The position numbers and the translations under genes were made by a program. A model generated the notes under the pieces. It was not told the DNA's origin. It did not search any database and was given only the letters and a program-made list of their open reading frames with translations. From Flammeovirgaceae bacterium UBA4465 (lineage in GTDB: Bacteria > Bacteroidota > Bacteroidia > Cytophagales > Cyclobacteriaceae): a stretch of DNA of 64,000 bases. Positions within the stretch are counted from its first letter, which is position 1. The number at the start of each line of letters is the position of its first letter. Shown one piece after another: positions 8,239-18,836 of the stretch. The stretch spans positions 1-64,000 of the forward strand of contig CAJJBF010000005.1 of NCBI GenBank assembly GCA_905182375.1, in the 5' to 3' direction.

Positions 8239-9000
8239 CTAGAACTTTTCTATAACTCCCAAGCCAAAAAGGGCAAAATCATATTTGATAGGATCGATAG
8301 GGTCCATTTTTTTGAGATTTTCAGTGAGCTCAATAGCCGTACGCCAATCGGTCTGTTTTCTAGTAATCAGTTTAAACTTACGGGCAATGCGATCGACATG
8401 TAAATCACATGGACAAATTAAATGCGCAGGCTTTAGATTTTTCCATAGCCCAAAATCTACTCCCTGATCATCATCACGTACCATCCATCTTAGGTACATA
8501 TTCAAGCGCTTACAAGCAGAATTTCTTTCAGGCGTAGAGATGTGCTTGCGTGAACGATGAGATGCTTCAGGTAAAGAAAAAAACAAATGATGAAAACCTG
8601 TGAGCGCCGCTTTCATTCTTGAATCCTTATAAATGAAGGCAGTCTCTAAACTGTCCTCTTTTCTGTAATACCATCGTAACCAATGTATGAAATAAAGGGT
8701 ATCTGTGGCGTTAAATGTACGGTGTTTGAATTTTAAAAAAGGCTTTAGATCATCGGATGAATGGTGCATAATAAAATCATGGGGATCATTGTCCATGAGT
8801 CCAAACAATTCATGGCATTTTTTTATGATGGTCTTTCTCAATCCCCAGGAAAAAACAGCAGCAAATAAGCCAGCGATCTCAATATCTTGTCGCTTTGAAT
8901 ATTCATGGGGTATACTGATGGGGTCTTCAGCAATAAAGTCAGGCGTATTGTAATAGGCAACTTTCTCATCCAAAAAATACTTAAGGTTTGTAAAATCCAC
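8239..9000 (-). CDS. TIGR02757 / DUF2400 family protein
   Basis: A 253-residue protein recognised as TIGR02757. It has the conserved N-terminal YYNTPDFIAEDPISIPHEYS and ...DIEIAGLFAAVFSWGLRKTI, a central KFKHRTFNATDTLYF, and the C-terminal PCDLHVDRIARKFKLITRKQ with DPIKYDFALFGLGV. The family is widespread in Bacteroidota. Its helical organisation is distantly like the HhH-GPD DNA glycosylases, but no activity is proven. The start is a GTG at 9000, three bases after the reconstructed end of the giant gene; this may be coincidental. It converges on pyrE. Confidence 0.88.
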   Translation of the reverse strand: MDFTNLKYFLDEKVAYYNTPDFIAEDPISIPHEYSKRQDIEIAGLFAAVFSWGLRKTIIKKCHELFGLMDNDPHDFIMHHSSDDLKPFLKFKHRTFNATDTLYFIHWLRWYYRKEDSLETAFIYKDSRMKAALTGFHHLFFSLPEASHRSRKHISTPERNSACKRLNMYLRWMVRDDDQGVDFGLWKNLKPAHLICPCDLHVDRIARKFKLITRKQTDWRTAIELTENLKKMDPIDPIKYDFALFGLGVIEKF

Positions 9001-9094
9001 CTATTAAAACTTAACTATTCTGAAAGTTCTAACTTCACTCGAGTTAAGATCTTTCACAGTCATTAAGTAGATACCTGCAACTTCTTCAGCGATA

Positions 9095-11422
9095 TCAATG
9101 GTCAGCTCCCGTACGATTCACCTGTTTAGTTTGTACGATACGTCCAGATAAATCACTCACCACTATTTCTAATTGTGATCCTGAAGCTATTTTTACCTCA
9201 ATCTCACCCGCCGTTGGATTGGGATAGGCCTTCACTGCACGCAACACCTCATTTAACCCTAATATTTCTTCCTCTACAGCTATAGAAAAGGTAATGTTAG
9301 ACTCAGCCCCGTAAGGATCCGAGATGCCTATAATCAGCTCTATAGTCGACTCAGGAACTAGGGCATTGGTATTAGCAACGGTCAATTTACCATTTTCTGA
9401 TAAGGCAACGGCTGCTTCCTCATTTCCTTCGATGATTTTAAACTGAATCTGATCATTGTTCTCATCAGTTGCCGCCAACTGGAAGATCTCTTCTCCATTT
9501 TGCAATGCTTCAGAAATCGTAACCGAGCCTGATTCTCCTATTGGCGCCATATTTTTTTCTAACGTGATGGACACATAGGCAGTATCAACCAAGAATTGAT
9601 CGCTTCCAGTAATACCTAGTCGGTAAACACTTTTAGTATCAAAATCTATCTTTTCAGTATTGGCTATTAGTATCAACCCACTCGTAGATGTGATTTTAAA
9701 AACATCATCTTCATTTCCCGAAACAATAGCATACGTTATGGCATCTCCATTTGGATCTGTTCCCGTCACCTGGCCTACTTCGAAATCTACGCCAACCATA
9801 TCATTCATCAAAAACTCACCATCTTCAATAATAGGCCTTTCGTTGGACTCAACACCACCATCTTCATTCAAAGTAAACGCTTGCTCTTCAGAGAATATTG
9901 AAGAAGCATAAGATGGATCTAGAGCTTGTACCGCCCAATAATAAGTACCTGGATCTAAGGCAACCTTCCAAGTGGTGTTGTGCTCAGTATTTCCCTTTCC
10001 ACTCACTTTTCTTGAACCGTCAGCATTAGCCTGAGCATCAAAAATATCGCTCTTACCTGAGGCGGTTCCTATTCGAAGCGCATAAGTTAAACCAGCACTC
10101 GCAGTATTATCATCTTCCGATGCTGACCAGCTGAACTCCATCATTTGGCGCTCTTCTTGAATACGTGCTGATGGATTATCACCTCCATCTGAAGGTCTTC
10201 TAAAGGAATACATCGCAGGTGCATTGTCTACCTTTGTAGGTCTCTTCGGCTGAGGTGGTGTTGGCGGTTTGTTTACCTTGAATTTACCTACAGTAGCCAT
10301 CCTACCTGAAGCAGTATCATCCGCCGCAGAATCCAATAATGCTGATTCGTTTCGAACATTGACGTAAAGCTTTGAGATGTATTTATTACTTCCTGGATCG
10401 TTCACGTCATAATTCTTGTTCACTCCAGTAAGCGCCATATCTAAATCACTATCCCCGTCATAATCTCCAAAAGCAACTGCTGCATTGGTGAACTGACTCA
10501 AGTCAAAATCATCCTCTTTATAAGTCCTTGTAACCTGATCATACAAGGCAAGGCCCGTAAATTCCCCTTTACCGACTACTTCACCCGAATACAGCATATC
10601 AGCATTACCGTCGCCATCAAAATCTCCCCAACTGGTACGGCCATTTTTCATCGCTGCCAAGCCACTCAAAGTTTCACTAATAGATGTGTATTGGCCCTCA
10701 TCGTTTCTGTAGAGCTGCAGAACATCTCCATCAAAAGAATCTCCTGATACGACCAAATCAAGATCTCCATCGTTATCGAAATCTACCAAATCTAAGGTAC
10801 CATCAGATACTCCGGTGATCTGCCCAACATTAGCTTCATCTTTGATCATAATTAATTCACCAGCTTCATTGATCCCCTCATTTAAGTAGACATCTGTAAC
10901 CCTACCGGAAGAGGGGCTACTTCCTGCCAGTATCAAATCATAATCTTGATCGTTGTCTACATCTCCAAAGGCAATGGATGATCCGGTTAAGACTGGAAAC
11001 TCATTTTCTAATTGAAGTTCATAAGCCTGAAGATATCCATTCGAGTTATCGAAATAGTACACATATACTGCCGCTACCCCTGCTGAGGTAGATGAGGTGG
11101 ATCCTGCATAGATCAATTCAGGAAGACCATCATTGTCAAAATCAATGAATTTTGCCTTGGCATTTACCAAAGGCTTGAATTGAATTCCACCAGCAAAGTT
11201 TACATTGCCACTGAAATCATTCTCAGCCTTTGTAGTCAATAGTCTACCTCCAGCTGAAGTATCATCCATAAAATCCTCTGGACTCCAAACTCCCTGTCTA
11301 CCCAAATGAATTTGCCAAAAATTACCTCCTACATCAATCTGAACAAAAAGCATATCTTTATTAAGCATAACAAACTCATAAGTCCTAGAAACGATACTCA
11401 TTGGATCCGTACCATCTGTCAA
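9095..11422 (-). CDS. Giant protein, C-terminal fragment: FG-GAP, FN3, cadherin, T9SS sorting domain
   Basis: 775 open codons. First comes the second half of a lipocalin-like domain (FVMLNKDMLFVQIDVGG), then five calcium-loop FG-GAP repeats (DFDNDGLPELIYAG, DVDNDQDYDLILAG, DFDNDGDLDLVVSG, DFDGDGNADMLYSG, DYDGDSDLDMALTG), a proline-rich linker, an FN3-like domain, and two cadherin-like domains. Last is the beginning of a type A sorting domain (AYPNPTAGEIEVKI). The frame ends early at RTGADH. One base removed from the CCC at 9108-9110 (GGG on the coding strand) restores LTIDIAEEVAGIYLMTVKD and the canonical end TFRIVKF at 9004. The T9SS domain directs export and cleavage or anchoring at the cell surface. 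Confidence 0.85.
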   Translation of the reverse strand: MTDGTDPMSIVSRTYEFVMLNKDMLFVQIDVGGNFWQIHLGRQGVWSPEDFMDDTSAGGRLLTTKAENDFSGNVNFAGGIQFKPLVNAKAKFIDFDNDGLPELIYAGSTSSTSAGVAAVYVYYFDNSNGYLQAYELQLENEFPVLTGSSIAFGDVDNDQDYDLILAGSSPSSGRVTDVYLNEGINEAGELIMIKDEANVGQITGVSDGTLDLVDFDNDGDLDLVVSGDSFDGDVLQLYRNDEGQYTSISETLSGLAAMKNGRTSWGDFDGDGNADMLYSGEVVGKGEFTGLALYDQVTRTYKEDDFDLSQFTNAAVAFGDYDGDSDLDMALTGVNKNYDVNDPGSNKYISKLYVNVRNESALLDSAADDTASGRMATVGKFKVNKPPTPPQPKRPTKVDNAPAMYSFRRPSDGGDNPSARIQEERQMMEFSWSASEDDNTASAGLTYALRIGTASGKSDIFDAQANADGSRKVSGKGNTEHNTTWKVALDPGTYYWAVQALDPSYASSIFSEEQAFTLNEDGGVESNERPIIEDGEFLMNDMVGVDFEVGQVTGTDPNGDAITYAIVSGNEDDVFKITSTSGLILIANTEKIDFDTKSVYRLGITGSDQFLVDTAYVSITLEKNMAPIGESGSVTISEALQNGEEIFQLAATDENNDQIQFKIIEGNEEAAVALSENGKLTVANTNALVPESTIELIIGISDPYGAESNITFSIAVEEEILGLNEVLRAVKAYPNPTAGEIEVKIASGSQLEIVVSDLSGRIVQTKQVNRTGADH

Positions 11423-11496
11423 TTCTCCACCATTATAGGCCTTAGGTAATCCAAGGAAGGATCCTACACCCTCAAGAGTTAAAGATCCAAAATCAT

Positions 11497-14400
11497 CTAG
11501 GCATTAGGATCGTTTGACACCACAAAAGAGCCAAAATGATCATTATCAAAAGGGGCAATCGGCGCCGAACAAATTTCAGATTCGTCTCCTTCATTCACCT
11601 GCCAAGCTTCTACAAAGGTTGTAGCACCATAAACAATACTAAATCCACCATCTGGCCCAAAGGAGTAAACATCATCAGTGAAACAATCACGTTCTCCAAA
11701 AGGAAGTGCCCACCAAATTTCAGTAGACTCGTTGGTATCAATAATACCAGCATTAGCTACCAACAGTGCTCCATCCATAGGAAGCAACTCCCACTCGCCA
11801 TACAAAGCTGAAATATCAAATTCAAAATCTTCATCATCAAAACCATTATCTTCATCATCAAAACCATCATCGCCCTCTTGAGTTCCTACCTGATCACTGT
11901 AGTTCAAGTATAACCGAGCAATTGTTCTGGTTTCATCGTTAGGATCTTCTCCGGTCATGAATACATCCAAGGTACCATCTCCATTGACATCCGCCCAATC
12001 AAAATCTCCTTTAGTAATGGATTCAAAATCAAAGATTTTACTGAAACTCCCCGCATTATTTCCAAGCAATCCTAATTGTCCTTGATTATCAGGATTTTTT
12101 CCGAAGATTCCTAAATCAAAATCTCCGTCTCCATCAAAATCTGAAAACTTCAATGAGGCATCCTCACCTGCCGGTAATTTATTGTCCACAATTCCTCCTA
12201 AGTTCAGCTCCTTCCAAGCATACGACATTTCAAAGGGTGTAAAGGCACTGAAGGCCGATCCACTGTAATTGGCATCCACTGCCTGTACGGCGAAATGATA
12301 AGCCCCTGGATCTAATTCTAAGTATAAGAAATCCTGTAACGCTGCAGACGGCTTAGCCGTTAACCTCGTTCCTGTCTCTAAGTTACTTTCTGTAGTAAAC
12401 AAGTTAGATACCCCCGTAGAATCCCCCAAAGCAATCACATAAGAGACACTGGATTTTTCTGTATAATCATCATTGGAGCGATCCCATGACAATCGTACTT
12501 TTCCAAAACCAAAATCCGTCACCTTTAAATTCGAAGGAACACTTGGTGCTTTGTTGACAATATTACCCGTATTGTTCTCAAATAGTTGGGTAATACTCTT
12601 GGAAGTCGTTTTTCCACTGATAAACACATCCATGTCACCATCGGTGTCAAAATCTGCCCACCTAACACTCGATTGCATCACCGAATCAAAAGGAGTCTTA
12701 ACTACAAAGAAGCTCCCACCGGCCTGTGCATACAGAATGGTAGTGGGTAGCGCATTGTTATCCTTTCCTGACACCAAGAGATCCAGATCTCCATCATTAT
12801 CGAAATCAATCAAGTCAATGTCTCCATCAGCGAGTGATTGAATCTGATCATTGTCTCTCACATTGAATTCAATGTAAGCCCTTAGGGAGTCTATGGCGTA
12901 ATATTCATTGGTGAAGATTCGCGTCACATTCTCTCTTACCTCATTGTCTCGGCCCGAAATACCTGTCGCAATGATGTCCAAATCACCATCTGAATCAATA
13001 TCTCCAACAGAGATGCTTGACTCAGACAAACTTAATTGACCAGAATAGTCATAGCTGCCTCCAGTCAGACCTGCACGTGTATTTGATATGATGCCTCCTA
13101 CAGGATTCTCTCCTCTGCCTGTGCCTGCATAGATGATCTCTAAATCTCCATCGTTGTCAAGATCTGCAAATTCGATGTCTCCATTGGTAAAGCCTTCTCT
13201 ATTAAACTTATCATTCCTTTTGAAAATAAGCGCTCCTCCTGAGGTATTGTATTCGTTCTCATAGAGATTCATGATGTAATTAATTTGACCATCGTCTCCG
13301 ACCGTCAGACCTGCTAACACCATGTCTATATCCCCATCAGCATCCGAGTCTCCAAAGGCCAGCGTAGCGTCAGTCACCCCATCAATAGGCGTACCATTAT
13401 CTACCTTTATGAGTGAGCCGGCTCCATTGTTCTTGTAAATATTAAGTACTGTAGCTGCCTCGAGATCTTTACCTGTCACCACTAAGTCTAAATACCCATC
13501 ATTGTCAAAGTCTACCCAGCCTAAATCTCCTTCAGACTGACGCGCCAGCTCGTTGTTAGAATCAACAAATACTCCTGAATCATTGCGATAAAGTATTGTT
13601 TGGTACCCTTGAGATGTACCCATTAAGGCCAAATCCAAATCTCCATCACGATCATAATCTCCCCAAGCTACATTGCCTTTAGCTATTCCTGGGATGTCCT
13701 GATCCATTTTGGTGAAAGGCTCAGTCAAACTGACCGTTTCAACAGCAGAAAAAGCCGAAGTATTGCCATACTGATCGATGGCCTTGACCTTGAAGTAGTA
13801 CGCATCTGCCAAATCATAAGCATCAAAGACTTGTCTTTTTGATTTTTGGAAGCTTTCAAATCGATCAGGAAATAGCGGATATCCCGATGCATTCAGATTA
13901 CCTGTACTTAGATTGAAATTACCCTCGTCAGTACCTACTTGGGCCGCGTAACCTATTTTTCCTGAATTGGTATCTGACCACTTGAGTTCTACCTTATAAC
14001 CATTGTTCTGACCGATCAATTCGGTAGGTGCAGATAAGGCACCCCCTACATCCATCTCGGTATTGTTGATAAATCCTATGGTATTACCATTGTCGGACTG
14101 ACGGGTTCTACCACTGAGCACCACATCGACTTTTTGATCGGCATTGATATCGATCAAATTGATAGAACTAATGAAAGAAAAGTTTTTGGCCTCAGTAGCC
14201 ACCTGAGAGATGTACTGGTCTAGACCTCCATTTGCATTTTGCAAGTAGAAATTCAGTATCGCCTGACCATTCCAGGTGTCTGAGGTATTGCTACCCACAC
14301 CCACAATATCATTCAACCCATCATTGTTGATATCAGCAATGGCAAATGAATTGGTAACAGGCATACCTTCTAACGCAAAGTCTGAGTAGGCAATGGCACT

Positions 14401-14844
14401 ACTTGTTTGACTTTTATAATTTACCGGCATCAGCGTAGTCACGTTCTCCATTGCCTTTTTGAGCTCTTGGAAGAAATCTTCTGATTTTGATATCTCCATT
14501 TTTAGGAAACCAATCTCTCTAGTACGGAACGCATCTGACCAATAATCAGTGTCCGTTGTGTAGGAAAGCATGACCGTATATTTTGAAGCGTCTTCCCCGA
14601 AAATCTGCATGTCAAGGATACTCTTATCTGCAAAGCTGTTGAGATAATATCCTTGAACTGCGCCACTACTCTTAGATTCTACAGCATATAGTGCACTTCT
14701 TGCAAGGCCTGAGCCAGACATATTGATCGCAATCAAATGGTCTGTATCTCCATCTTTATCTGGGTTAAGGTAGGTATGTGCCATTCCTCGGTAATCGCTT
14801 CTTCCACTCGCATCCATTTTTGACCAGAATAATGGATCCTGCAC
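11497..14844 (-). CDS. Giant protein, central fragment: tandem FG-GAP/VCBS repeats and FN3
   Basis: 1,115 open codons, the longest frame in the window. It holds at least eleven DxDxDGxxD calcium loops (for example DYDRDGDLDLALMG, DFDNDGYLDLVVTG, DIDSDGDLDIIATG, DFDGDGDFDLGIFG). These are the signature of FG-GAP/VCBS beta-propeller blades. FN3-like domains (APTELIGQNNGYKVELKWSD; APSVPSNLKVTDFGFGKVRL) break the propeller into groups. A short acidic GFDDEDN repeat and the start of a lipocalin-like domain (YGEWELLPMDGALLV) form the end. It stops at DPNA; restoring one T at the TAG near 11503 gives DPNALDDFGSLTLEG and joins it to the next fragment. Confidence 0.85.
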   Translation of the reverse strand: MQDPLFWSKMDASGRSDYRGMAHTYLNPDKDGDTDHLIAINMSGSGLARSALYAVESKSSGAVQGYYLNSFADKSILDMQIFGEDASKYTVMLSYTTDTDYWSDAFRTREIGFLKMEISKSEDFFQELKKAMENVTTLMPVNYKSQTSSAIAYSDFALEGMPVTNSFAIADINNDGLNDIVGVGSNTSDTWNGQAILNFYLQNANGGLDQYISQVATEAKNFSFISSINLIDINADQKVDVVLSGRTRQSDNGNTIGFINNTEMDVGGALSAPTELIGQNNGYKVELKWSDTNSGKIGYAAQVGTDEGNFNLSTGNLNASGYPLFPDRFESFQKSKRQVFDAYDLADAYYFKVKAIDQYGNTSAFSAVETVSLTEPFTKMDQDIPGIAKGNVAWGDYDRDGDLDLALMGTSQGYQTILYRNDSGVFVDSNNELARQSEGDLGWVDFDNDGYLDLVVTGKDLEAATVLNIYKNNGAGSLIKVDNGTPIDGVTDATLAFGDSDADGDIDMVLAGLTVGDDGQINYIMNLYENEYNTSGGALIFKRNDKFNREGFTNGDIEFADLDNDGDLEIIYAGTGRGENPVGGIISNTRAGLTGGSYDYSGQLSLSESSISVGDIDSDGDLDIIATGISGRDNEVRENVTRIFTNEYYAIDSLRAYIEFNVRDNDQIQSLADGDIDLIDFDNDGDLDLLVSGKDNNALPTTILYAQAGGSFFVVKTPFDSVMQSSVRWADFDTDGDMDVFISGKTTSKSITQLFENNTGNIVNKAPSVPSNLKVTDFGFGKVRLSWDRSNDDYTEKSSVSYVIALGDSTGVSNLFTTESNLETGTRLTAKPSAALQDFLYLELDPGAYHFAVQAVDANYSGSAFSAFTPFEMSYAWKELNLGGIVDNKLPAGEDASLKFSDFDGDGDFDLGIFGKNPDNQGQLGLLGNNAGSFSKIFDFESITKGDFDWADVNGDGTLDVFMTGEDPNDETRTIARLYLNYSDQVGTQEGDDGFDDEDNGFDDEDFEFDISALYGEWELLPMDGALLVANAGIIDTNESTEIWWALPFGERDCFTDDVYSFGPDGGFSIVYGATTFVEAWQVNEGDESEICSAPIAPFDNDHFGSFVVSNDPNA
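11828..11867 (-). repeat. Tandem acidic heptad repeat inside the giant gene
   Basis: The 19-base unit TCTTCATCATCAAAACCAT occurs at 11828-11846 and 11849-11867, a 21-base period. On the coding strand it gives two GFDDED units in an Asp/Glu-rich linker before the lipocalin-like domain. It is a place where copy number could change by slippage without breaking the frame. Confidence 0.75.
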
Positions 14845-15264
14845 CTTTGTACTCTATACCTTTTCGTTGCTATCTTCTCCTCGCAACCAAAGAGAGTAGT
14901 GATCATTAAAATCTTCTGATTCGATAGAGAAAAGTCCATACCCCCATCATGATCCCCCATATTGGCATATGCCGGTAACCAGCTCATCTCGACCATCCTG
15001 ATCAATATCGATAGCTTATTAATGGCGTGATGCCAGCTACCACTGACGACCTATCTTATTGCTGATTGAAAGCTTAGGTGAAAGACTCACTAAAAACACT
15101 CACAGAAGAATTCTCATCAATATTCATGAGCACCGAATACGGAGGTTGCACAAGTCACCACCTTGATATCTACAATAATGTCTGGCTTGCCATTACTATC
15201 AAAATCACTAATAATAACATTGACTCATTTCTAATTTAAAGGATTTAAATTATTGTTATCTAAA

Positions 15265-15759
15265 TCAAAAATCTTTCATCGATGCGGGTTGCTCTCCTGA
15301 GCCAGACCAAATCGTTCTCTTATATCCATAGGCTTCTGGCTTCACATCCGCATCCATATTGATCAAATGCACCTCATTGAAAAAATCATCCATCAACTCT
15401 GTACTTGCCGCAAAATCCAGTCCCTCGACAGTGAACTCTGGTGAACTTGCAAAAGCAGAGACCCCGAACTTGCTATCGATATTTTGAATCGAAACACTGT
15501 AAGTACCCTTCTCTAAGAAATATTCTAGCTCCTTGGCTCCAGCACCTGTGTAAACCAGGCCACTTACATCAGCGACTCCGCCTGCAGTGCTTGTAGTATA
15601 CAAGGTATTACAATTAGCTCCACTACATATCTTGATGTTATAATAATCCGAACTCGTCGTGAAATTAATTTTTACCTTACTACCTGCGATGGTAGTGACG
15701 GGCACGCTCGGTGCTGCTAAATCACCGGTAGGCGTCACCGTGTTGGTATTGGTGAACAT
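15265..15759 (-). CDS. Giant protein fragment: Ig/FN3-like domain with a Cys pair
   Basis: 164 codons. A strand-rich domain (APSVPVTTIAGSKVKINFTT) is followed by KICSGANCNTLYTTS, holding two cysteines that could form a disulfide. The domain ends with GTYSVSIQNIDSKFGVSAFA and EFTV, a pattern repeated in the FN3-like domains of this protein. The frame continues towards FG-GAP sequence (NMDADVKPEAYGYKRT). Flanking one-base shifts separate it from 15767-16819 and from the frames near 15000. Confidence 0.7.
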   Translation of the reverse strand: MFTNTNTVTPTGDLAAPSVPVTTIAGSKVKINFTTSSDYYNIKICSGANCNTLYTTSTAGGVADVSGLVYTGAGAKELEYFLEKGTYSVSIQNIDSKFGVSAFASSPEFTVEGLDFAASTELMDDFFNEVHLINMDADVKPEAYGYKRTIWSGSGEQPASMKDF

Positions 15760-15766
15760 AACTAAC

Positions 15767-16819
15767 TTATTTCTGATTATCTCCTGCTAATCTTCCATGA
15801 AAAGCCATGTCTAAGGCAGCCCCACTGTTCAATCTTCCCAAATCATAATTAATCCGGGTGTCCCATGGATTCATGGTGAACGTTTCTGATGAGTAATATC
15901 CTTTTTTTTGCTCAAGTTCACCATTGGCATTGATATTAAATAAGGCAGGCGTAAAGTATCTGTCCCATTCTCCATTATTCTCATTGGATACAAGAGCTAC
16001 AATACTCACTGTATTGTCTTTAAGTACAGCTATTTTTGGGGCAAATACAGCACCATAATAATCTGAAATAGCAATAACCGAATCACTAGAAATTCTTAAG
16101 TTCAATGCTACCTCAGTCCATGTGCTGTCATTATTGGTTAACTCAAATCTTTTTAAGGCACCACTTGACGTATTTGCTTTATTGGGTGTGTAAGCCACCA
16201 ATAAATCTCCTGCCCCATCTCCATCAAGATCACCAAAATCCAGAGTTAAATCTTTATTAGAATTATCATCTTGACCTGTTCCTGGAAGCTTATCTATAAT
16301 TGAAAGACCTGCATTGTAAATAAGGTCCCCATCTTCCTGCAAATAAACGAAGAGATCTTGCGCTTGGCTTTGACCATTCCATCTTCTCTCTAAGATCAAG
16401 TCAGTTTTGGTATCTCCATTGATGTCTGCTACAAATGCATTGTTGAAGTCACCAAGCCATTCGTTGTTTATGTTGTTTAGCTGTTTTGAGCTCACTCTCG
16501 GCCCATCAGAAAGATACTCATAGATAATAATTCCAGAGTAATCTCCACGTACTCCGTCTACTCGACCATCTCCGGTGATGTCACCCCAAACCATTCTTTG
16601 AGCCCATCCTTGATCAATTCCATTCCATTCATACTCCTTGGTGGGCGCAGCAAATACGCCAGACCCATTATTGATTAGATAAGCTGTTTTGCTTGAATTT
16701 CCAATGACCACATCTAAGTAACCATCTTGATTGATATCAAGAGGTTTAGCGAATGAATATTCACTCCAATCTTCATGCAGAGTCGTTGAAGTACTGTCTG
16801 CCGCATCGAAAAGCTTCAC
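15767..16819 (-). CDS. Giant protein fragment: FG-GAP repeats
   Basis: 350 codons with four calcium-loop repeats in beta-propeller spacing: DINQDGYLDVVIGNS, DITGDGRVDGVRGD, DINGDTKTDLILE and DLDGDGAGDLLVAY. It starts the FG-GAP half of the protein, just after the beta-helix. The 5' side overlaps the preceding frame by one base, and the 3' side is eight bases from the next, so each junction is a simple frame change rather than a gene boundary. No start codon with a credible context is present, which supports its being an internal piece. Confidence 0.75.
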   Translation of the reverse strand: MKLFDAADSTSTTLHEDWSEYSFAKPLDINQDGYLDVVIGNSSKTAYLINNGSGVFAAPTKEYEWNGIDQGWAQRMVWGDITGDGRVDGVRGDYSGIIIYEYLSDGPRVSSKQLNNINNEWLGDFNNAFVADINGDTKTDLILERRWNGQSQAQDLFVYLQEDGDLIYNAGLSIIDKLPGTGQDDNSNKDLTLDFGDLDGDGAGDLLVAYTPNKANTSSGALKRFELTNNDSTWTEVALNLRISSDSVIAISDYYGAVFAPKIAVLKDNTVSIVALVSNENNGEWDRYFTPALFNINANGELEQKKGYYSSETFTMNPWDTRINYDLGRLNSGAALDMAFHGRLAGDNQK

Positions 16820-18735
16820 TATGTAGCTTCATTATCATCTGTTCCTGCAATATATAAGTATTTCATCAGTGCCATCATTATCAGCATCAAACATGCGGTA
16901 TAGGTGTAAGTACAACAATGGGGACTGTCACCAGCAAAATAGGGAGCAAAAATCAAATCTGGTTTGTCCAATGCATTTTCGTAGGGTCCAATATCAGGTT
17001 TAGATCCTGCTGGATTGGGTCTCGTAGTTCCTTTGATATCCGAAACATCACTTGAGGCTATACCCGCTCCAATCAACACACTCGAAGAGGTCAACCGGTA
17101 ATCGTTGTTTGCCTCATCAACAAAGGCCGTACTAGCACCCACCAAATTACTAGTTCCATATTTATCAATCTCGAAATCCAAACGAACATTACCATTGATC
17201 AAATTGTTTTGTATGGTTAATTTACTCGGTTTAGTTGGACCCCACTGACCAAGAGGCCTATTCAAGAAAGATTGAATTTTGAACTACTCCAGTATAATTT
17301 TCAACATCTTGAAAATTTAATCCATTTTCAATTAATGAGTGATTCACGGTGTATTCTCGGACATTTCCTATTCTTACCGAATGATCCACATCTCTCTTCA
17401 TTATCGTAAAAAACACTATTGAGCACCGTTAAGTTTATCTAACCTTGAGCCATCAAGCCACCGCGCCGTACAATTATTATCTCCCACAGCATCATTATCG
17501 TAAACTTGTATTACATGAGAGAAAGCTCTTGAGACCGAAAATACCCTATACCTGCTCCATCTCCATTTTGTACATCATTATTGTAAATACTCGAATTTGA
17601 AATATTGATTTTCTTTGCATCTCGAGCAAAAACTCCAGCGGCATTGACCCAATCAGATTCACTTACTTGATGATCATAGATATGAACATAGTCAAGATCT
17701 ACTGATGATCCTGAATATGTCAACTCCAGCACCTTTTACACTTTTTTGTTTATATTGATTAGTCCAATATAACGATTTCCACTTTGAGCGTCTAACATTT
17801 TATCCCAAATTGCCTCACTATCAATTTTGATCATGGTTGCCTGTGGGATATTTTCTTTAACATATTGAACTGCTTCTGCATATTTAAACCTTTATTCACT
17901 GTGTAGAAAGAACGACTTCCATCCGTAAAACTCCAATTCTTATCACCTTCTGGAAATGTAAAGGTTAAAATCTTATCATCAGCAATTGACTCGTTATTGG
18001 ACAACGTAATATTATTTTGATCCGTGATTGCTGCCACAGTAACTGTTCCTGATATTCCATCTCCTGTGACTATGTCCCCTACCTCAATAGTTCCATCATT
18101 CGCATCTAGTACCAAACTGTAGCTCCACTGATAGCACCGTTCACTGTGGCAGTAACTGTAGGGGCCTCAATCCAAATACCAGCATCACAACAATCAAGGT
18201 TGCTCCAATAAGTCGCATTTTTTTCGCTGCTTGAATAATGGCAACAGCAACTGGATTAACGTTTCCAGTAACATTGTCAGCTGAAAGTGTTTTTCCTTTA
18301 CCTCCCCAATCAATGATATCTAAAATATCATCAGGAACAACTGTCCCATCTTCATAAATCCATCCTCTGCTTGAACCAGTCTTCATCTGTATTAGTACCT
18401 CCACTTCCTTGAATGGCGAGTCCCCGAATGGTGACGCCCTCAGTGTCTAATATGGATATGACAGATCCTGCATTTACAGTACCCTTAATAATAGTTTTTT
18501 TGATATCTGCATCACTCATACTTGCGCTGTAGGATGTAGACTGGATGGTAAGTCCCTCATTAATTACTAAATTTTCAGTGTAGGTACCCTCTCCAATTTT
18601 GATGGTATCCCTATTTTGTGCTGCTAAAATAGCTTTGCCAATGGTGGCAAAAGCAGTTGATCTGAAGTACCGTTATTAGTATCATCTCCGGTCTTCGAAA
18701 CGTAGAAAACACCAATAGATCTAGATATCTTCAAT
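16819..18735 (-). CDS. Giant protein fragment: right-handed beta-helix region (several frames)
   Basis: Reading across frames, the segment begins with FYVSKTGDDTNNGTSDQ and FATIGKAILAAQNRD, the DUF1565-like opening of surface beta-helix proteins. It continues with GEGTYTENLVINEGLTIQS and GVTIRGLAIQGSGG. Further on are typical coil repeats (VHIYDHQVSESD; INISNSSIYNNDVQNGDGAG) and the last coil with RPNPAGSKPDIGPYEN, the usual end of such helices. The open pieces are 18141-18404, 17831-18115, 17511-17732 and 16819-17265. The fold often binds or cleaves polysaccharide, but no catalytic triad can be identified. This part has the highest density of frame changes. Confidence 0.65.
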
Positions 18736-18836
18736 GTGAAGAACTCAGTAAGCGAGGCAGTAAAAGTTAATACCGCATTGTCAGCTAAAGATAGATTGTT
18801 CAGAAAGAGTAATATTATTTTGATCTGTTACTTTCC

